Positions 1 to 8,029 of a stretch of DNA of 15,149 nt are shown here, in pieces; the stretch's first letter is position 1, and the number at the start of each line of letters is the position of its first letter. Source of the DNA: an uncultured Prevotellaceae bacterium (GTDB lineage Bacteria; Bacteroidota; Bacteroidia; Bacteroidales; Bacteroidaceae); NCBI GenBank assembly GCA_946405695.1, contig CAMJIA010000040.1:1-15149 (forward strand), in the 5' to 3' direction. Under the pieces are notes generated by a model, which saw nothing but the letters and a program-made list of their open reading frames with translations, had not been told where the DNA came from and did no database searches. Position numbers and translations under genes: made by a program.

Positions 1-174
1 TCCGTGGCCAACCCTATGAAGTGAGCCTGATGCAAGCATCCGGTTAATCTGGAGGGCAATTGCACTGGCCTTGATGCCCGTCTGCTGGCGGGCAACTTCA
101 CGCAATAGGTCCTTCCGATGGAAGGTACCACCTTGTGCCACTGCGTAATTCAATATAGCTTCCGTTGCTGTCAT
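1..174 (-). CDS. Partial winged-helix-like protein, possibly AbiEi-type antitoxin (N-terminus only)
   Basis: An open frame of 58 codons starts with ATG at 174 and runs off the left edge without a stop. The visible protein begins MTATEAILNYAVAQGG and continues through KDLLREV, ALQINRMLASGSL and HRVGHG. The pattern of helix, helix, recognition-like helix and then a 'GsL.RvG.G' turn is typical of small winged-helix domains at the N-terminus of AbiEi-like type IV antitoxins and related Bacteroidota proteins of unknown function. The start is supported by a good TAnnTTTG promoter element 17 bases upstream. The gene lies beyond the terminator of the pectin operon and has its own promoter, so it is probably functionally unrelated. 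It is real coding sequence with good confidence. The family is a guess from about 58 residues, and another DNA-binding or hypothetical protein is possible. Confidence 0.6.
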   Translation of the reverse strand, partial: MTATEAILNYAVAQGGTFHRKDLLREVARQQTGIKASAIALQINRMLASGSLHRVGHG

Positions 175-191
175 ATCTCTTTTTACTGCTG

Positions 192-221
192 CAAAAGTAT
201 ATCTTTTTTGTCAAATACAAA
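192..221 (-). promoter_or_regulatory. Bacteroidota-type promoter of the left-edge gene
   Basis: On the minus strand, TTTG (218-221) and TACTTTTG (192-199) are separated by 18 bases. This matches the Bacteroidota primary sigma factor consensus of a -33 TTTG and a -7 TAnnTTTG. The ATG at 174 lies 17 bases downstream of the -7 element, so the leader would be only about ten bases long. The pairing is a motif match, not a mapped start site. Confidence 0.6.
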
Positions 222-315
222 AATATTTTGCCAAGAAAGATATAAATTGGCTGTTTCTTTCCATAATGATGGGCGTATTCTGACTAAATCCAGCATTATA
301 ACAGAGTTCCATATG

Positions 316-348
316 AAAAGCCCCTGAAAAGCGATTGCTCTCAGGGGC
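316..348 (-). terminator. Rho-independent terminator of the pectin PUL operon
   Basis: Read on the minus strand, the arm GCCCCTGA (341-348) pairs perfectly with TCAGGGGC (320-327). Part of the intervening sequence can extend the stem (AGC with GCT around an AATC loop). The hairpin is followed directly by TTTT (319-316). It sits 28 bases past the stop codon of the GH95 gene and upstream of the promoter of the next gene, as expected for the end of the operon. On the plus strand no T-run follows the hairpin, so it should act only in the minus direction. Confidence 0.8.
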
Positions 349-375
349 ATTCTTGTCGACTAAGAAATACTCGCT

Positions 376-2949
376 TTATTGATCGGAAAGTGAACTTCTG
401 GTGAAGGAGTAACTTTCACCAGCATGAGTGTTGATGTCGTAAATATACGAGGAGAGTAATTTGTTTTCTAATAGTTTGGACTTATCCTTTACTTTAGGTG
501 CAGGAATCTCATAGGTTTGCATCAGCGGATTCGAATTGTCCATATCTGACGCAGGAGTCAGTAGAGTGCCATGCTCATTTGCTAAAGGAACAGCTGATCG
601 CAATCGCAAATTTCCACCAAGTGCCGAGCGTACGACAAGTTGGGAGAGTTGCCCTTTTTCCCACTTCATGGAGACAACTTCGAAACCTCCCCTTGTCTTC
701 AGGCCTGAGACCTCACCGTTGGCCCATACATCGGGTAGGGCTGGCAATAGATGTACTGTACCATCGTGACTTTGCACTAACATTTCGGCAATACCCGCAC
801 AGCAGCCGAAGTTACCGTCAATTTGGAATGGCGGGTGGGCATCGAACATATTGGCGTAGGTGCCTCCATCTTGGTCTTTGATGGTGACGAGTGGCGATTT
901 CAACTTCAACTGGTTTTGTATCAGCCGATAAGCGTGATTGCCGTCGAGTAGGCGGGCCCATAGGCACACCTTCCATCCCATCGACCAGCCGCGGGAAGCG
1001 TCACCGCGGCCAATGAGCGATTTGCGCACGGCAGCGGCAGCCACCGGATTGGTGTAGGGTGATACCTGACGGCCTGGATAGGCACACCAGAGATGGGACA
1101 CATGGCGGTGGCTGGACTTCTCGAGGTCCCAATCTTCAAGCCACTCTTGCAACTGTCCATACTGACCAACCATCATCGGTGGCAATTGTTTGCGTATGAC
1201 ATCAAGACTGTCTGCAAATGCTCGGTCGATACCCAAATGATTGGCAGCCAAACGGGTTGTGTAGAGCAGGTCATATATCATCTGGTTGTCCATGGCTACT
1301 CCGGCAAAGACTGCAGGCTTCTGGTCTTTTTGGAAGACGGAGTCGAAATAGCCTTTGAAACCTGGATGATTTTCTGGCGAGTTGGAGGGAGAAGCAACCA
1401 GATAGCCATACTTCGGCTCACGTACTAAGAAGTCCAGATAGAATCGGCAGGCCTCAGCCATGATGGGATATGCTGTACCTCGCAGGTAATCTTTGTCGCC
1501 TGTGAAAAGATAGTGCTCCCAAAGATGAGAGCAGAACCAGGCATTGCAGGTAGGCCAAATGCTACAGGAGGCATAGTCGACGGAACCCGTAGAACGCCAA
1601 AGGTCTGTATTGTGGTGCAAAGTCCATCCACGTGCTCCATACATCTCACGGGCAGACTTGCGTCCTGTTATACTGACGTCTTTGACCAACTGCAAAAACG
1701 GGTCGTGGCATTCACTCAGGTTAGTGACCTCTGCAGGCCAGTAGTTCATCTCCACATTGATATTGGTGGTGTATTTCGAATCCCAAGCAGGGTATTGGTC
1801 TGCGTCTGGATTCCAGATACCTTGCAGGTTGGCTGGCTGACTGCCCTTCTGTGACGACGAAATCAGCAGATAGCGGCCAAATTGAAAATAGTCGGCAACC
1901 AGACTTGGATCGTTCACCTTGCTGAACTCTTCTATGCGCACATCAGTTGGCTTTTGCTCTTGCTCTGGATTATGACCTAAAAAAAGACTGACGCGATTGA
2001 ATTGTTGGTGATAACAGTCCTTATGGTCTGCCAAAGCCTGGGCATAAGTGCGCAGAGGATTTCCTTTCTTCAAGAAAACTTCCAATGTACGACGGGCTTT
2101 CCCGTCGGCATCGCCTCTGACATCTTTATAATTCACGAAATTGGTGGCCGATGAGATGAGTATGACAGCCTCAGTAGCTCCATGTATACTCATCGTATGA
2201 GTGTCGGAAGACAGTTTCCCTCCTCTGGGTATTACCTTGATGAGAGACACACAATGCAGCGCATTGGGGATATTCTCTGACTCCACGCCGCCAGGTTTGC
2301 TATATACCCGCAATTCGTTAGTGGCATGAGCGACAGCTGTGACCTCAGCCAGAATCCGCTGTTTCTTTTTGGGACCTTCAAAAGATAGGTCGAAAGTCAG
2401 CTTTCCCTTCTTATTAGCTTTCAGTCGGATGATGGTCAATTGATCGGAGAAAGAAGTGAATACTTCGCGCTCGTATGCCACACCTTCGCACTGATAGGTA
2501 GTCCTCGCCACTGCATCACTAAGACTGAGTTCACGTCGATATCCCATAGCCTGCTGATGTGGCTCAGGGAAAGTCAGGATGAGGTTGCCCACCGACTCGT
2601 ATATCATTCCGTGCCCCGTTACACTACGGTCGGCTGTGATATTGTGCATAGCCAAATACTGTGCTCGCTGATAGTTGCCACTATCAAGTGCTGCACGGAT
2701 TTCTGGCAAGGCATGCAGTGCCTTTGGATTCGTATTGTTATAGGGCGAACCGCTCCAGAATGTGTCTTCATTGAGTTGGATAGTGTCACTCCTCAGCCCG
2801 CCATAGACCATTGCTCCAAGCCGTCCGTTGCCTAAAGGCAAGGCTTCTACCCAGTGCTGGGCAGGGCGATCGTACCATAAAGTCTGTGCTGTAAGTGGCT
2901 GTGCCACCCCAAAGAGGAGCACAGCCACTAAGAGAGAGAGGTTACGCAT
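376..2949 (-). CDS. GH95 family alpha-L-fucosidase / alpha-L-galactosidase
   Basis: An 857-residue exported glycoside hydrolase of family GH95, an inverting family that removes terminal alpha-L-fucose or alpha-L-galactose. A signal peptide spans residues 1 to about 21 (ending PLTA-QT) with no lipobox, so the enzyme is probably periplasmic. The N-terminal beta-sandwich (about 24-290) carries the family signatures ALPLGNGRLGAMVYGG and LNEDTFWSG. The (alpha/alpha)6 barrel follows (about 300-735), then a C-terminal beta domain. Active-site counterparts visible by motif are N396 and N398 in TTNINVEMNYW, acid E602 in LQEWLEDWD and D711 in HPPFQIDGNFG. The residue two before N396 is Thr394, where the bifidobacterial 1,2-alpha-L-fucosidase AfcA has His. 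As I recall, a Bacteroides GH95 alpha-L-galactosidase also has Thr here, which favours L-galactose as substrate (inference). It is the last gene of the operon. Its ATG lies only 6 bases after the methylesterase stop, suggesting coupled translation. Length is normal and the gene looks intact. Confidence 0.93.
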   Translation of the reverse strand: MRNLSLLVAVLLFGVAQPLTAQTLWYDRPAQHWVEALPLGNGRLGAMVYGGLRSDTIQLNEDTFWSGSPYNNTNPKALHALPEIRAALDSGNYQRAQYLAMHNITADRSVTGHGMIYESVGNLILTFPEPHQQAMGYRRELSLSDAVARTTYQCEGVAYEREVFTSFSDQLTIIRLKANKKGKLTFDLSFEGPKKKQRILAEVTAVAHATNELRVYSKPGGVESENIPNALHCVSLIKVIPRGGKLSSDTHTMSIHGATEAVILISSATNFVNYKDVRGDADGKARRTLEVFLKKGNPLRTYAQALADHKDCYHQQFNRVSLFLGHNPEQEQKPTDVRIEEFSKVNDPSLVADYFQFGRYLLISSSQKGSQPANLQGIWNPDADQYPAWDSKYTTNINVEMNYWPAEVTNLSECHDPFLQLVKDVSITGRKSAREMYGARGWTLHHNTDLWRSTGSVDYASCSIWPTCNAWFCSHLWEHYLFTGDKDYLRGTAYPIMAEACRFYLDFLVREPKYGYLVASPSNSPENHPGFKGYFDSVFQKDQKPAVFAGVAMDNQMIYDLLYTTRLAANHLGIDRAFADSLDVIRKQLPPMMVGQYGQLQEWLEDWDLEKSSHRHVSHLWCAYPGRQVSPYTNPVAAAAVRKSLIGRGDASRGWSMGWKVCLWARLLDGNHAYRLIQNQLKLKSPLVTIKDQDGGTYANMFDAHPPFQIDGNFGCCAGIAEMLVQSHDGTVHLLPALPDVWANGEVSGLKTRGGFEVVSMKWEKGQLSQLVVRSALGGNLRLRSAVPLANEHGTLLTPASDMDNSNPLMQTYEIPAPKVKDKSKLLENKLLSSYIYDINTHAGESYSFTRSSLSDQ

Positions 2950-2955
2950 ATTTTG

Positions 2956-5900
2956 TCAATGAATCTCTTTTATGGTTTGACTACTGCCATCGGCAAATTG
3001 CTGGACAACGATATTCAGTCCCTTGCATGGGGTGGCAAGGCGGTGCCCTTGAGCATTGTAGTATTGACACTTCGTGACGGGGATTTCGCCTGTGGCTGAG
3101 ACAATACCTGTCGACATATTGATGGTTGAAGGTTCACTCAGACTGCCGTACTCATTCACTGCTTTGACCGTATAGGTCTGGCTTTGTCCGTCGGTGAGTA
3201 TCGATGTCTCTATTGTCATGCCGACAACGCTGTCATTCTCGTCGATGACCACATAGCAGATGGCGTATGGTGAGCCAGTCCAACAGAGAGTATTGCTCAC
3301 AGCATCTGCTTTCAGATCGGCAGGTGCTTCCACGGGTTCAAAGAACTTGCGCGGATTCCAGTCATCATCGCCAGAGGTGACAGCCTCGTAGGTGTATCGG
3401 GCAGCCTCCTCAGCAGTCAGCACAGCCTGACGGGTGACAGGACTGGTCTCTCCTGGATTCAGTTTATCGGCATCCACCCTATAGGAGGTGCGGCGGTTGT
3501 TCAAATCGACAGGTTGTCCGTCGGCATCCATCGTGTTGTATTCAGCGAAGAGTTTCGGAGCGATGTGCCACTCGCTCCATCCCTCGGGGGCAAGAGATGT
3601 CTTCAGGGTCGTATTGATCCATACAGCGATGGGCTGGTTCTGCCAAGCTCGTCCCAGTTTGTTGCTGCCTCCCTTGCCGTCGATGATATTGTTCACCATG
3701 ACATAACCCCATTTGGTGCCTGCCTGATGGCTGGGAGCCACAATGACACTGCCCTCACGAGCCAATCTGAAGATGCTATTCTCGATGTAGTTGTTGCCAG
3801 CGCCATAGTAGAAGTCCACGGCACCCTCGATGAGGCAATTGTTCACATATTGGCGGTCACTGCTGTTGCGGACATCAGTGTACCAGGTGTCCTGATAGGA
3901 GCGGAACTTACAATTGTAGAAAGCTTGACGGTCGGCTCGTGAACTCATGGCGAGATCCATAGGACCCGATTGATTTTCTACACCCCAACGGTTCAGATAG
4001 GTGATGTTCTCCGTATAGAAGTCGGATGCATTCACTTGTACTACGGCTTGTTTGCCATAGGTCTTCGAGGAGGGGTTGTTGGTAGAGTAGTCATAGCCTA
4101 CATCATTGCTACCACCGTTGTTGATCAAATATTTGATGACAGTCTTCTCCTTGTCTTGTCCGATGAGATGAATGAAGGGCTTTGTTTGTGGAATCGTCAC
4201 CAATTCTTCATATTCACCGTTTTTGACGAAGATAAGCCACGGGGCGATGCGTGCTGCTGGTGTTGCGTCGATGGCAGCTTGTATGGTAGTATAGTCACCT
4301 GTGCCATCCTGTGCTACTACGGCATCAAACACTTTAGGCGCGGGTATGGGGCGTTCCATGACAGTAAATGTAATGTCACGAGCAGGGAAAGCATTGCCGC
4401 TGAGGTCGGTGATGGCATTTTCGCCAATGTTGAGCGTATATGTTGTGCCATATTGCAGTCCATGGTAGGCAAAGGTGACGCTCTTGCTGCCAAAGATGCC
4501 TGTCAGCGTGTCGCCGTTCAGTGTGACAAAGCCAGTGCCTGCTTTGACTCGTTCGTTAAAGCTGAGCACAATATTGCCACGTGCTGAGGCTCCCGTGCTG
4601 CCTTCTGCTGGTGAACTGCTGATGAGTTGTGGAGCCTCGGTGTCATCCACAGCCGTTTGATCGGCCAATATAAGGACTTCTGCCAAATAGAAACCTTCTG
4701 TTCCTGAATGGTTGCCACCGTCGAAGAAATCGCTGGTTTCGTCTTCAATCCAACGAATATACACCATGCCGTCTATATCTTTCGTATCCAATTCATAATC
4801 CATTTCCTGCCAGTCGCTGCTTGGATTGTCAACCAAGGTCAGCGTTCTCAGTGTGTTGAAGCCCTCAGTACTGCTGGTAGTACTCAGCTGTAGAAGTTGG
4901 CGCTGACGAACACAATTGTTGTTGGCTGCCACCAGACTGTGGATGTTGATTTTGTCATAGTCTTTCACGCTGAAAGAAGCCACGAAGGCACGGGGTATCT
5001 GCTCCTCCTTGCTGTAGTCTGTATAACGACGTGCAGCCCACAATTCTTTTCCGCCAAACGAAACTTTTCCACTTCCCCAGTTGGTGTTGCTACAGTTGGC
5101 GCCTTGATAGAACATCATGATTCCTGTGTTGTCGGTGGCAAAGGCATAATCAGCGGGGCGGTTGCCACGCGCCGAATTCTTGTCGTTGTTGAAATCCCAA
5201 GCTACGATAAAGGGAATGACGTCGAATGTGGCTGTCACCTCTGTGTCACCATCCACGGTGACGATGCGGCTCAGTTCGGCATTGCCCGTTTCCCATGTCA
5301 GGAAGTTGGTCACCATATTGGGCACTACAGTCAGTGTCACCTCTGTTCCAGCATCGTACTTGCCATCGACGGGCGCAGGCTGTAATGTCACTTCTCCCCA
5401 CTGTGCACCATCGCCCGCTTTGTTGACGGTCAGCGTATAAGTCTCGACGGTTCCGAAAACAGCCGTAACTGCTGTCGGCCCGTTGATAGTGGTGGTATAG
5501 GTGGGGGCGGTGGCCAATATGTTTCCGTTGGCATCCTGCCACTCTTTTATCTTATAGCCCGACAGATTTTGGGCTGTGTAGGAAATCTCCGTACCACCAA
5601 CGGCTGCATCACCTACAGGCGACATCGCCACGTATCCGGCATCGGCAGGACTGCAAGAGGTGGTCAGCGTATAGACGGCTTCGCCTCCCAATGTTTCGCC
5701 AGTCACCTTGAAGTTGTTCATGTACATGTCGCCAGTGGCTCCTGCGTCATATCCGATGACCGCACGTATCTTTACGGATGCCTGATTATCTACAGCCAGT
5801 GCTGCTTTGGATTCGTTGAAGTTGCTCCAGCTGCTACCTGTATTATTCAGCGTGCTCGACGGCATCCATGTCGTACCGCCATCTGTCGATACCATCACAT

Positions 5901-6375
5901 ATACGGGTAGTGTCTTGCTGTTATTGCCCGACATGCGGCATGAGAACTGCAGGTTCTTGTAACCGGTAGCCGATAGCTCTACCTCTGCATAGTTGTAGTG
6001 CTGGTTGGCATCTGTCGGGTTGGTGATGACCTGTGGCGCTGAGGTATACATGCGCAGCGCACCATTGTTGTAGTTGGAGATATACCATTTCTTGTTCCCG
6101 TCACTGGCCCAAATGGTCAGCGTTGAAGTGCCAACGGTTCCCGACGTGGGGTAAAAGTAGGGCTGCTGTGCAGAGAACGAATACTCCATATTCACTTTTT
6201 CTGCCACTGTCGGTGTGTAGTAAACCTTAGTGCCGTCGCTATTTGACTCGGAATATTTGACGTCGGTCGTGAAATCCCATGCCGCCAGTGTCACTGTTTC
6301 AGCTTGTGCGGTTTGCTTGACTACAATCAGAGCAAAGACTACAAAAGCAAATTTTAATGATAGTCTGTATTTCAT
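2956..6375 (-). CDS. Multidomain secreted pectin methylesterase (CE8)
   Basis: A 1139-residue exported protein whose catalytic module is a CE8 pectinesterase, which hydrolyses methyl esters of homogalacturonan. A signal peptide spans 1-25 (ending TAQA-ET). Two similar beta-sandwich-like modules each open with AWDF (about 28-228 and 390-575). Between them lie two InlB B-repeat-like segments (about 235-308 and 313-384, YTLT... to ...VTA.F). An SbsA-type Ig-like domain follows (about 579-673, 'TEAPQLISSSPAEG'), then the right-handed beta-helix esterase (about 682-1015). Its catalytic signatures are Q817 (DRQAFYNC), Q828/D829 (SYQDTW; acid/base Asp), D854 (GAVDFYYG; nucleophile) and R909 (LGRAW). 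An FN3-like stretch (about 1016-1087) and a short C-terminal module with YYNAQGHRL and KGLNIVV end the protein. It is far longer than single-domain pectinesterases (about 300-400 residues). Its ATG is 10 bases after the pectate lyase stop. Together the two enzymes form the usual de-esterify-then-cleave pair. Confidence 0.92.
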   Translation of the reverse strand: MKYRLSLKFAFVVFALIVVKQTAQAETVTLAAWDFTTDVKYSESNSDGTKVYYTPTVAEKVNMEYSFSAQQPYFYPTSGTVGTSTLTIWASDGNKKWYISNYNNGALRMYTSAPQVITNPTDANQHYNYAEVELSATGYKNLQFSCRMSGNNSKTLPVYVMVSTDGGTTWMPSSTLNNTGSSWSNFNESKAALAVDNQASVKIRAVIGYDAGATGDMYMNNFKVTGETLGGEAVYTLTTSCSPADAGYVAMSPVGDAAVGGTEISYTAQNLSGYKIKEWQDANGNILATAPTYTTTINGPTAVTAVFGTVETYTLTVNKAGDGAQWGEVTLQPAPVDGKYDAGTEVTLTVVPNMVTNFLTWETGNAELSRIVTVDGDTEVTATFDVIPFIVAWDFNNDKNSARGNRPADYAFATDNTGIMMFYQGANCSNTNWGSGKVSFGGKELWAARRYTDYSKEEQIPRAFVASFSVKDYDKINIHSLVAANNNCVRQRQLLQLSTTSSTEGFNTLRTLTLVDNPSSDWQEMDYELDTKDIDGMVYIRWIEDETSDFFDGGNHSGTEGFYLAEVLILADQTAVDDTEAPQLISSSPAEGSTGASARGNIVLSFNERVKAGTGFVTLNGDTLTGIFGSKSVTFAYHGLQYGTTYTLNIGENAITDLSGNAFPARDITFTVMERPIPAPKVFDAVVAQDGTGDYTTIQAAIDATPAARIAPWLIFVKNGEYEELVTIPQTKPFIHLIGQDKEKTVIKYLINNGGSNDVGYDYSTNNPSSKTYGKQAVVQVNASDFYTENITYLNRWGVENQSGPMDLAMSSRADRQAFYNCKFRSYQDTWYTDVRNSSDRQYVNNCLIEGAVDFYYGAGNNYIENSIFRLAREGSVIVAPSHQAGTKWGYVMVNNIIDGKGGSNKLGRAWQNQPIAVWINTTLKTSLAPEGWSEWHIAPKLFAEYNTMDADGQPVDLNNRRTSYRVDADKLNPGETSPVTRQAVLTAEEAARYTYEAVTSGDDDWNPRKFFEPVEAPADLKADAVSNTLCWTGSPYAICYVVIDENDSVVGMTIETSILTDGQSQTYTVKAVNEYGSLSEPSTINMSTGIVSATGEIPVTKCQYYNAQGHRLATPCKGLNIVVQQFADGSSQTIKEIH

Positions 6376-6385
6376 CGTTCGTAAG

Positions 6386-8005
6386 TTATTTGATATTCAT
6401 GTATTTGTGTGTTGATATGTGGCCATCAGAGTATGTGGTACGCTCTATTACAACTCCTTGATAGACGTCTGTCACCTGCCTGCCAGAAAGGTCGTAGCAC
6501 TGTGAGTCGACAACGGATATCTGACTGCTGACGGTGGTGATGCCCGAACCTTCATCGATGCCTTTCACTGTCGGGTAATAATCCTCGAAAGGCGTCTCTG
6601 CCTCTTGATTGCCTGCTTTCATGATGTCTTCTACCAACCAGTTGCAGTAAACCTCCACATTGGTATACCATCCTCGCGGGTCGATGGTGTACTTGGTGGC
6701 ATCGGATGCGTCTTGAGGATCCAAACCATTGGCCTCCTCCCATATGTCAGGCATGCCGTCATTGTCGGTGTCGGTCAGCCGCTCACCACTCTGATACTCG
6801 GGCCATCCACCCACATCTGAAGGAGTGTCGATAATGCCTTTCTTACCACTCTTGCTGCCTGTATACGTCACTGTACCCGTACGGGCTTCCTTGACAATAC
6901 GACGGTCGATGGTGTCGCGCTTGAGCGAACAACCACCATAGTTGAGTACCTGCTCGTAAGCCTGCTGTGCCGAGTGTGTCGTTACCTCACCATAGGGGAA
7001 TAGCGTATCGCTTTTGCACTTCGACACGGGGTCCAGTGTGTTGTTGCGAATACCGCTCCAGTCCCAGTTGGCACCCTTACCAACATAATAATTGCCTTTG
7101 ATATAGAATACACCATGGGCATTGGGCTCGTTGCCACTGTTGCCAGCGTCTTTGTCCATCGCCATGAACTCACCTGAGCGGAGTGTGGAACCCGGTCCAG
7201 GTTTATAGTAGTTGTTGACGAGATTGTAGGAGCCGCCTTCGGCACCATAACCCACCTTGCCACCCCAATTGTAGAACACGCAGTTGCGCATATCGACGAT
7301 TTCAGATTCCACGGGCAGGTTGACACGATAGGTCTGTCCGCTACCACTAAAGCGGGGGTTGCGTGAGTCATGGTGTGCCATCAGGTTATGATGGAACGAA
7401 GCGCTTTCACCACCCCAGATGCCACCATAGCCGTGAGCTCCTTTGGAGTGTCCTGACTCGCGCAGACTTTCTGTCGCAAAACACCATTGCAAGGTGAAGT
7501 TTTGGTTGACATAGAAAGAACAAGCCTCGTCAGTGCTCCAACTGCATGAGCAGTGGTCGACAATGATATTCTTCTTGAAGCGTCCGCCCATGGCATCTTT
7601 ACCATCACTGGCCTCAGTCTTGTCGCCTGGTCTCACTCGCAGAAAACGGATGATGATATTGTCGGCAGCAGTTGTAAGATTGAAACCACTCAGACAAATA
7701 CCGTCACCAGGAGCTGTCTGCCCCATGATGGTCACATCGCCACGGCCTATCTTCAATTCAGACTCCAACTCAATCGTTCCACCCACATCAAACACGATGA
7801 TGCGTTTGCCATTGGTGTTGAGAGCCTGACGTAGCGACCCTGAACCAGAATCATTTAGGTTGGTGACGTGAATCACTTTACCACCGCGGCCCCCTGTCGT
7901 ATAACGACCAAAGCCTTCGGCACCAGGAAAAGCCGGAGCCTGTGCCATCGTCATCAGCGACGATAGCAGCAGGCTCAGCATCATATAAAAAACCTTTATA
8001 TTCAT
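6386..8005 (-). CDS. Pectate lyase, polysaccharide lyase family 1
   Basis: A 539-residue exported PL1 lyase that cleaves de-esterified homogalacturonan by beta-elimination, usually with Ca2+. The ATG at 8005 (MNIKVFYMML) is preferred over the in-frame TTG at 8020, because it gives a compact signal peptide (1-23, ending MAQA) and a 24-base gap to the preceding gene. The mature protein begins with the PL1 hallmark PAFPGAEGFGRYTTGGRGG (about 24-42) and continues as a parallel beta-helix. Key motifs are IIVDHCSCSWSTDEACSFY (147-165, Asp/His/Trp face of the cleft) and HHDSRNPRFSG (211-221), which carries the catalytic-type arginine. Residues 411-430 (TDTDNDGMPDIWEEANGLDP) form a Ca-binding-like loop common after the catalytic domain in Bacteroidota PL1 enzymes. 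The last 50 residues form a small module with CYDLSGRQV and YQGVVI, similar to the end of the neighbouring methylesterase. Confidence 0.93.
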   Translation of the reverse strand: MNIKVFYMMLSLLLSSLMTMAQAPAFPGAEGFGRYTTGGRGGKVIHVTNLNDSGSGSLRQALNTNGKRIIVFDVGGTIELESELKIGRGDVTIMGQTAPGDGICLSGFNLTTAADNIIIRFLRVRPGDKTEASDGKDAMGGRFKKNIIVDHCSCSWSTDEACSFYVNQNFTLQWCFATESLRESGHSKGAHGYGGIWGGESASFHHNLMAHHDSRNPRFSGSGQTYRVNLPVESEIVDMRNCVFYNWGGKVGYGAEGGSYNLVNNYYKPGPGSTLRSGEFMAMDKDAGNSGNEPNAHGVFYIKGNYYVGKGANWDWSGIRNNTLDPVSKCKSDTLFPYGEVTTHSAQQAYEQVLNYGGCSLKRDTIDRRIVKEARTGTVTYTGSKSGKKGIIDTPSDVGGWPEYQSGERLTDTDNDGMPDIWEEANGLDPQDASDATKYTIDPRGWYTNVEVYCNWLVEDIMKAGNQEAETPFEDYYPTVKGIDEGSGITTVSSQISVVDSQCYDLSGRQVTDVYQGVVIERTTYSDGHISTHKYMNIK

Positions 8006-8029
8006 TTTATGAATTAGCAATTGTTACAG

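Noticed and set aside
118..327. A 69-codon plus-strand open frame near the left edge
   Set aside because: It is antisense to the left-edge winged-helix gene and runs across that gene's promoter into the terminator. Its protein is Cys/Phe-rich and unlike any known family.
3970..4587. A 205-codon plus-strand open frame, and another of 162 codons at 4897-5385, opposite the methylesterase gene
   Set aside because: They lie wholly inside a well-supported minus-strand gene, their proteins are Cys/His-rich with no recognisable domain, and they look like antisense shadows.
2956..6375. A frameshift or gene fusion explaining the large methylesterase
   Set aside because: The frame is continuous, the domains follow in a sensible order with one signal peptide, and large multidomain pectinases are known in Bacteroidota.
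8006..8020. An upstream TTG start at 8020 for the pectate lyase
   Set aside because: It would add five residues before a normal signal peptide. The ATG at 8005 gives a standard N-terminus and spacing.
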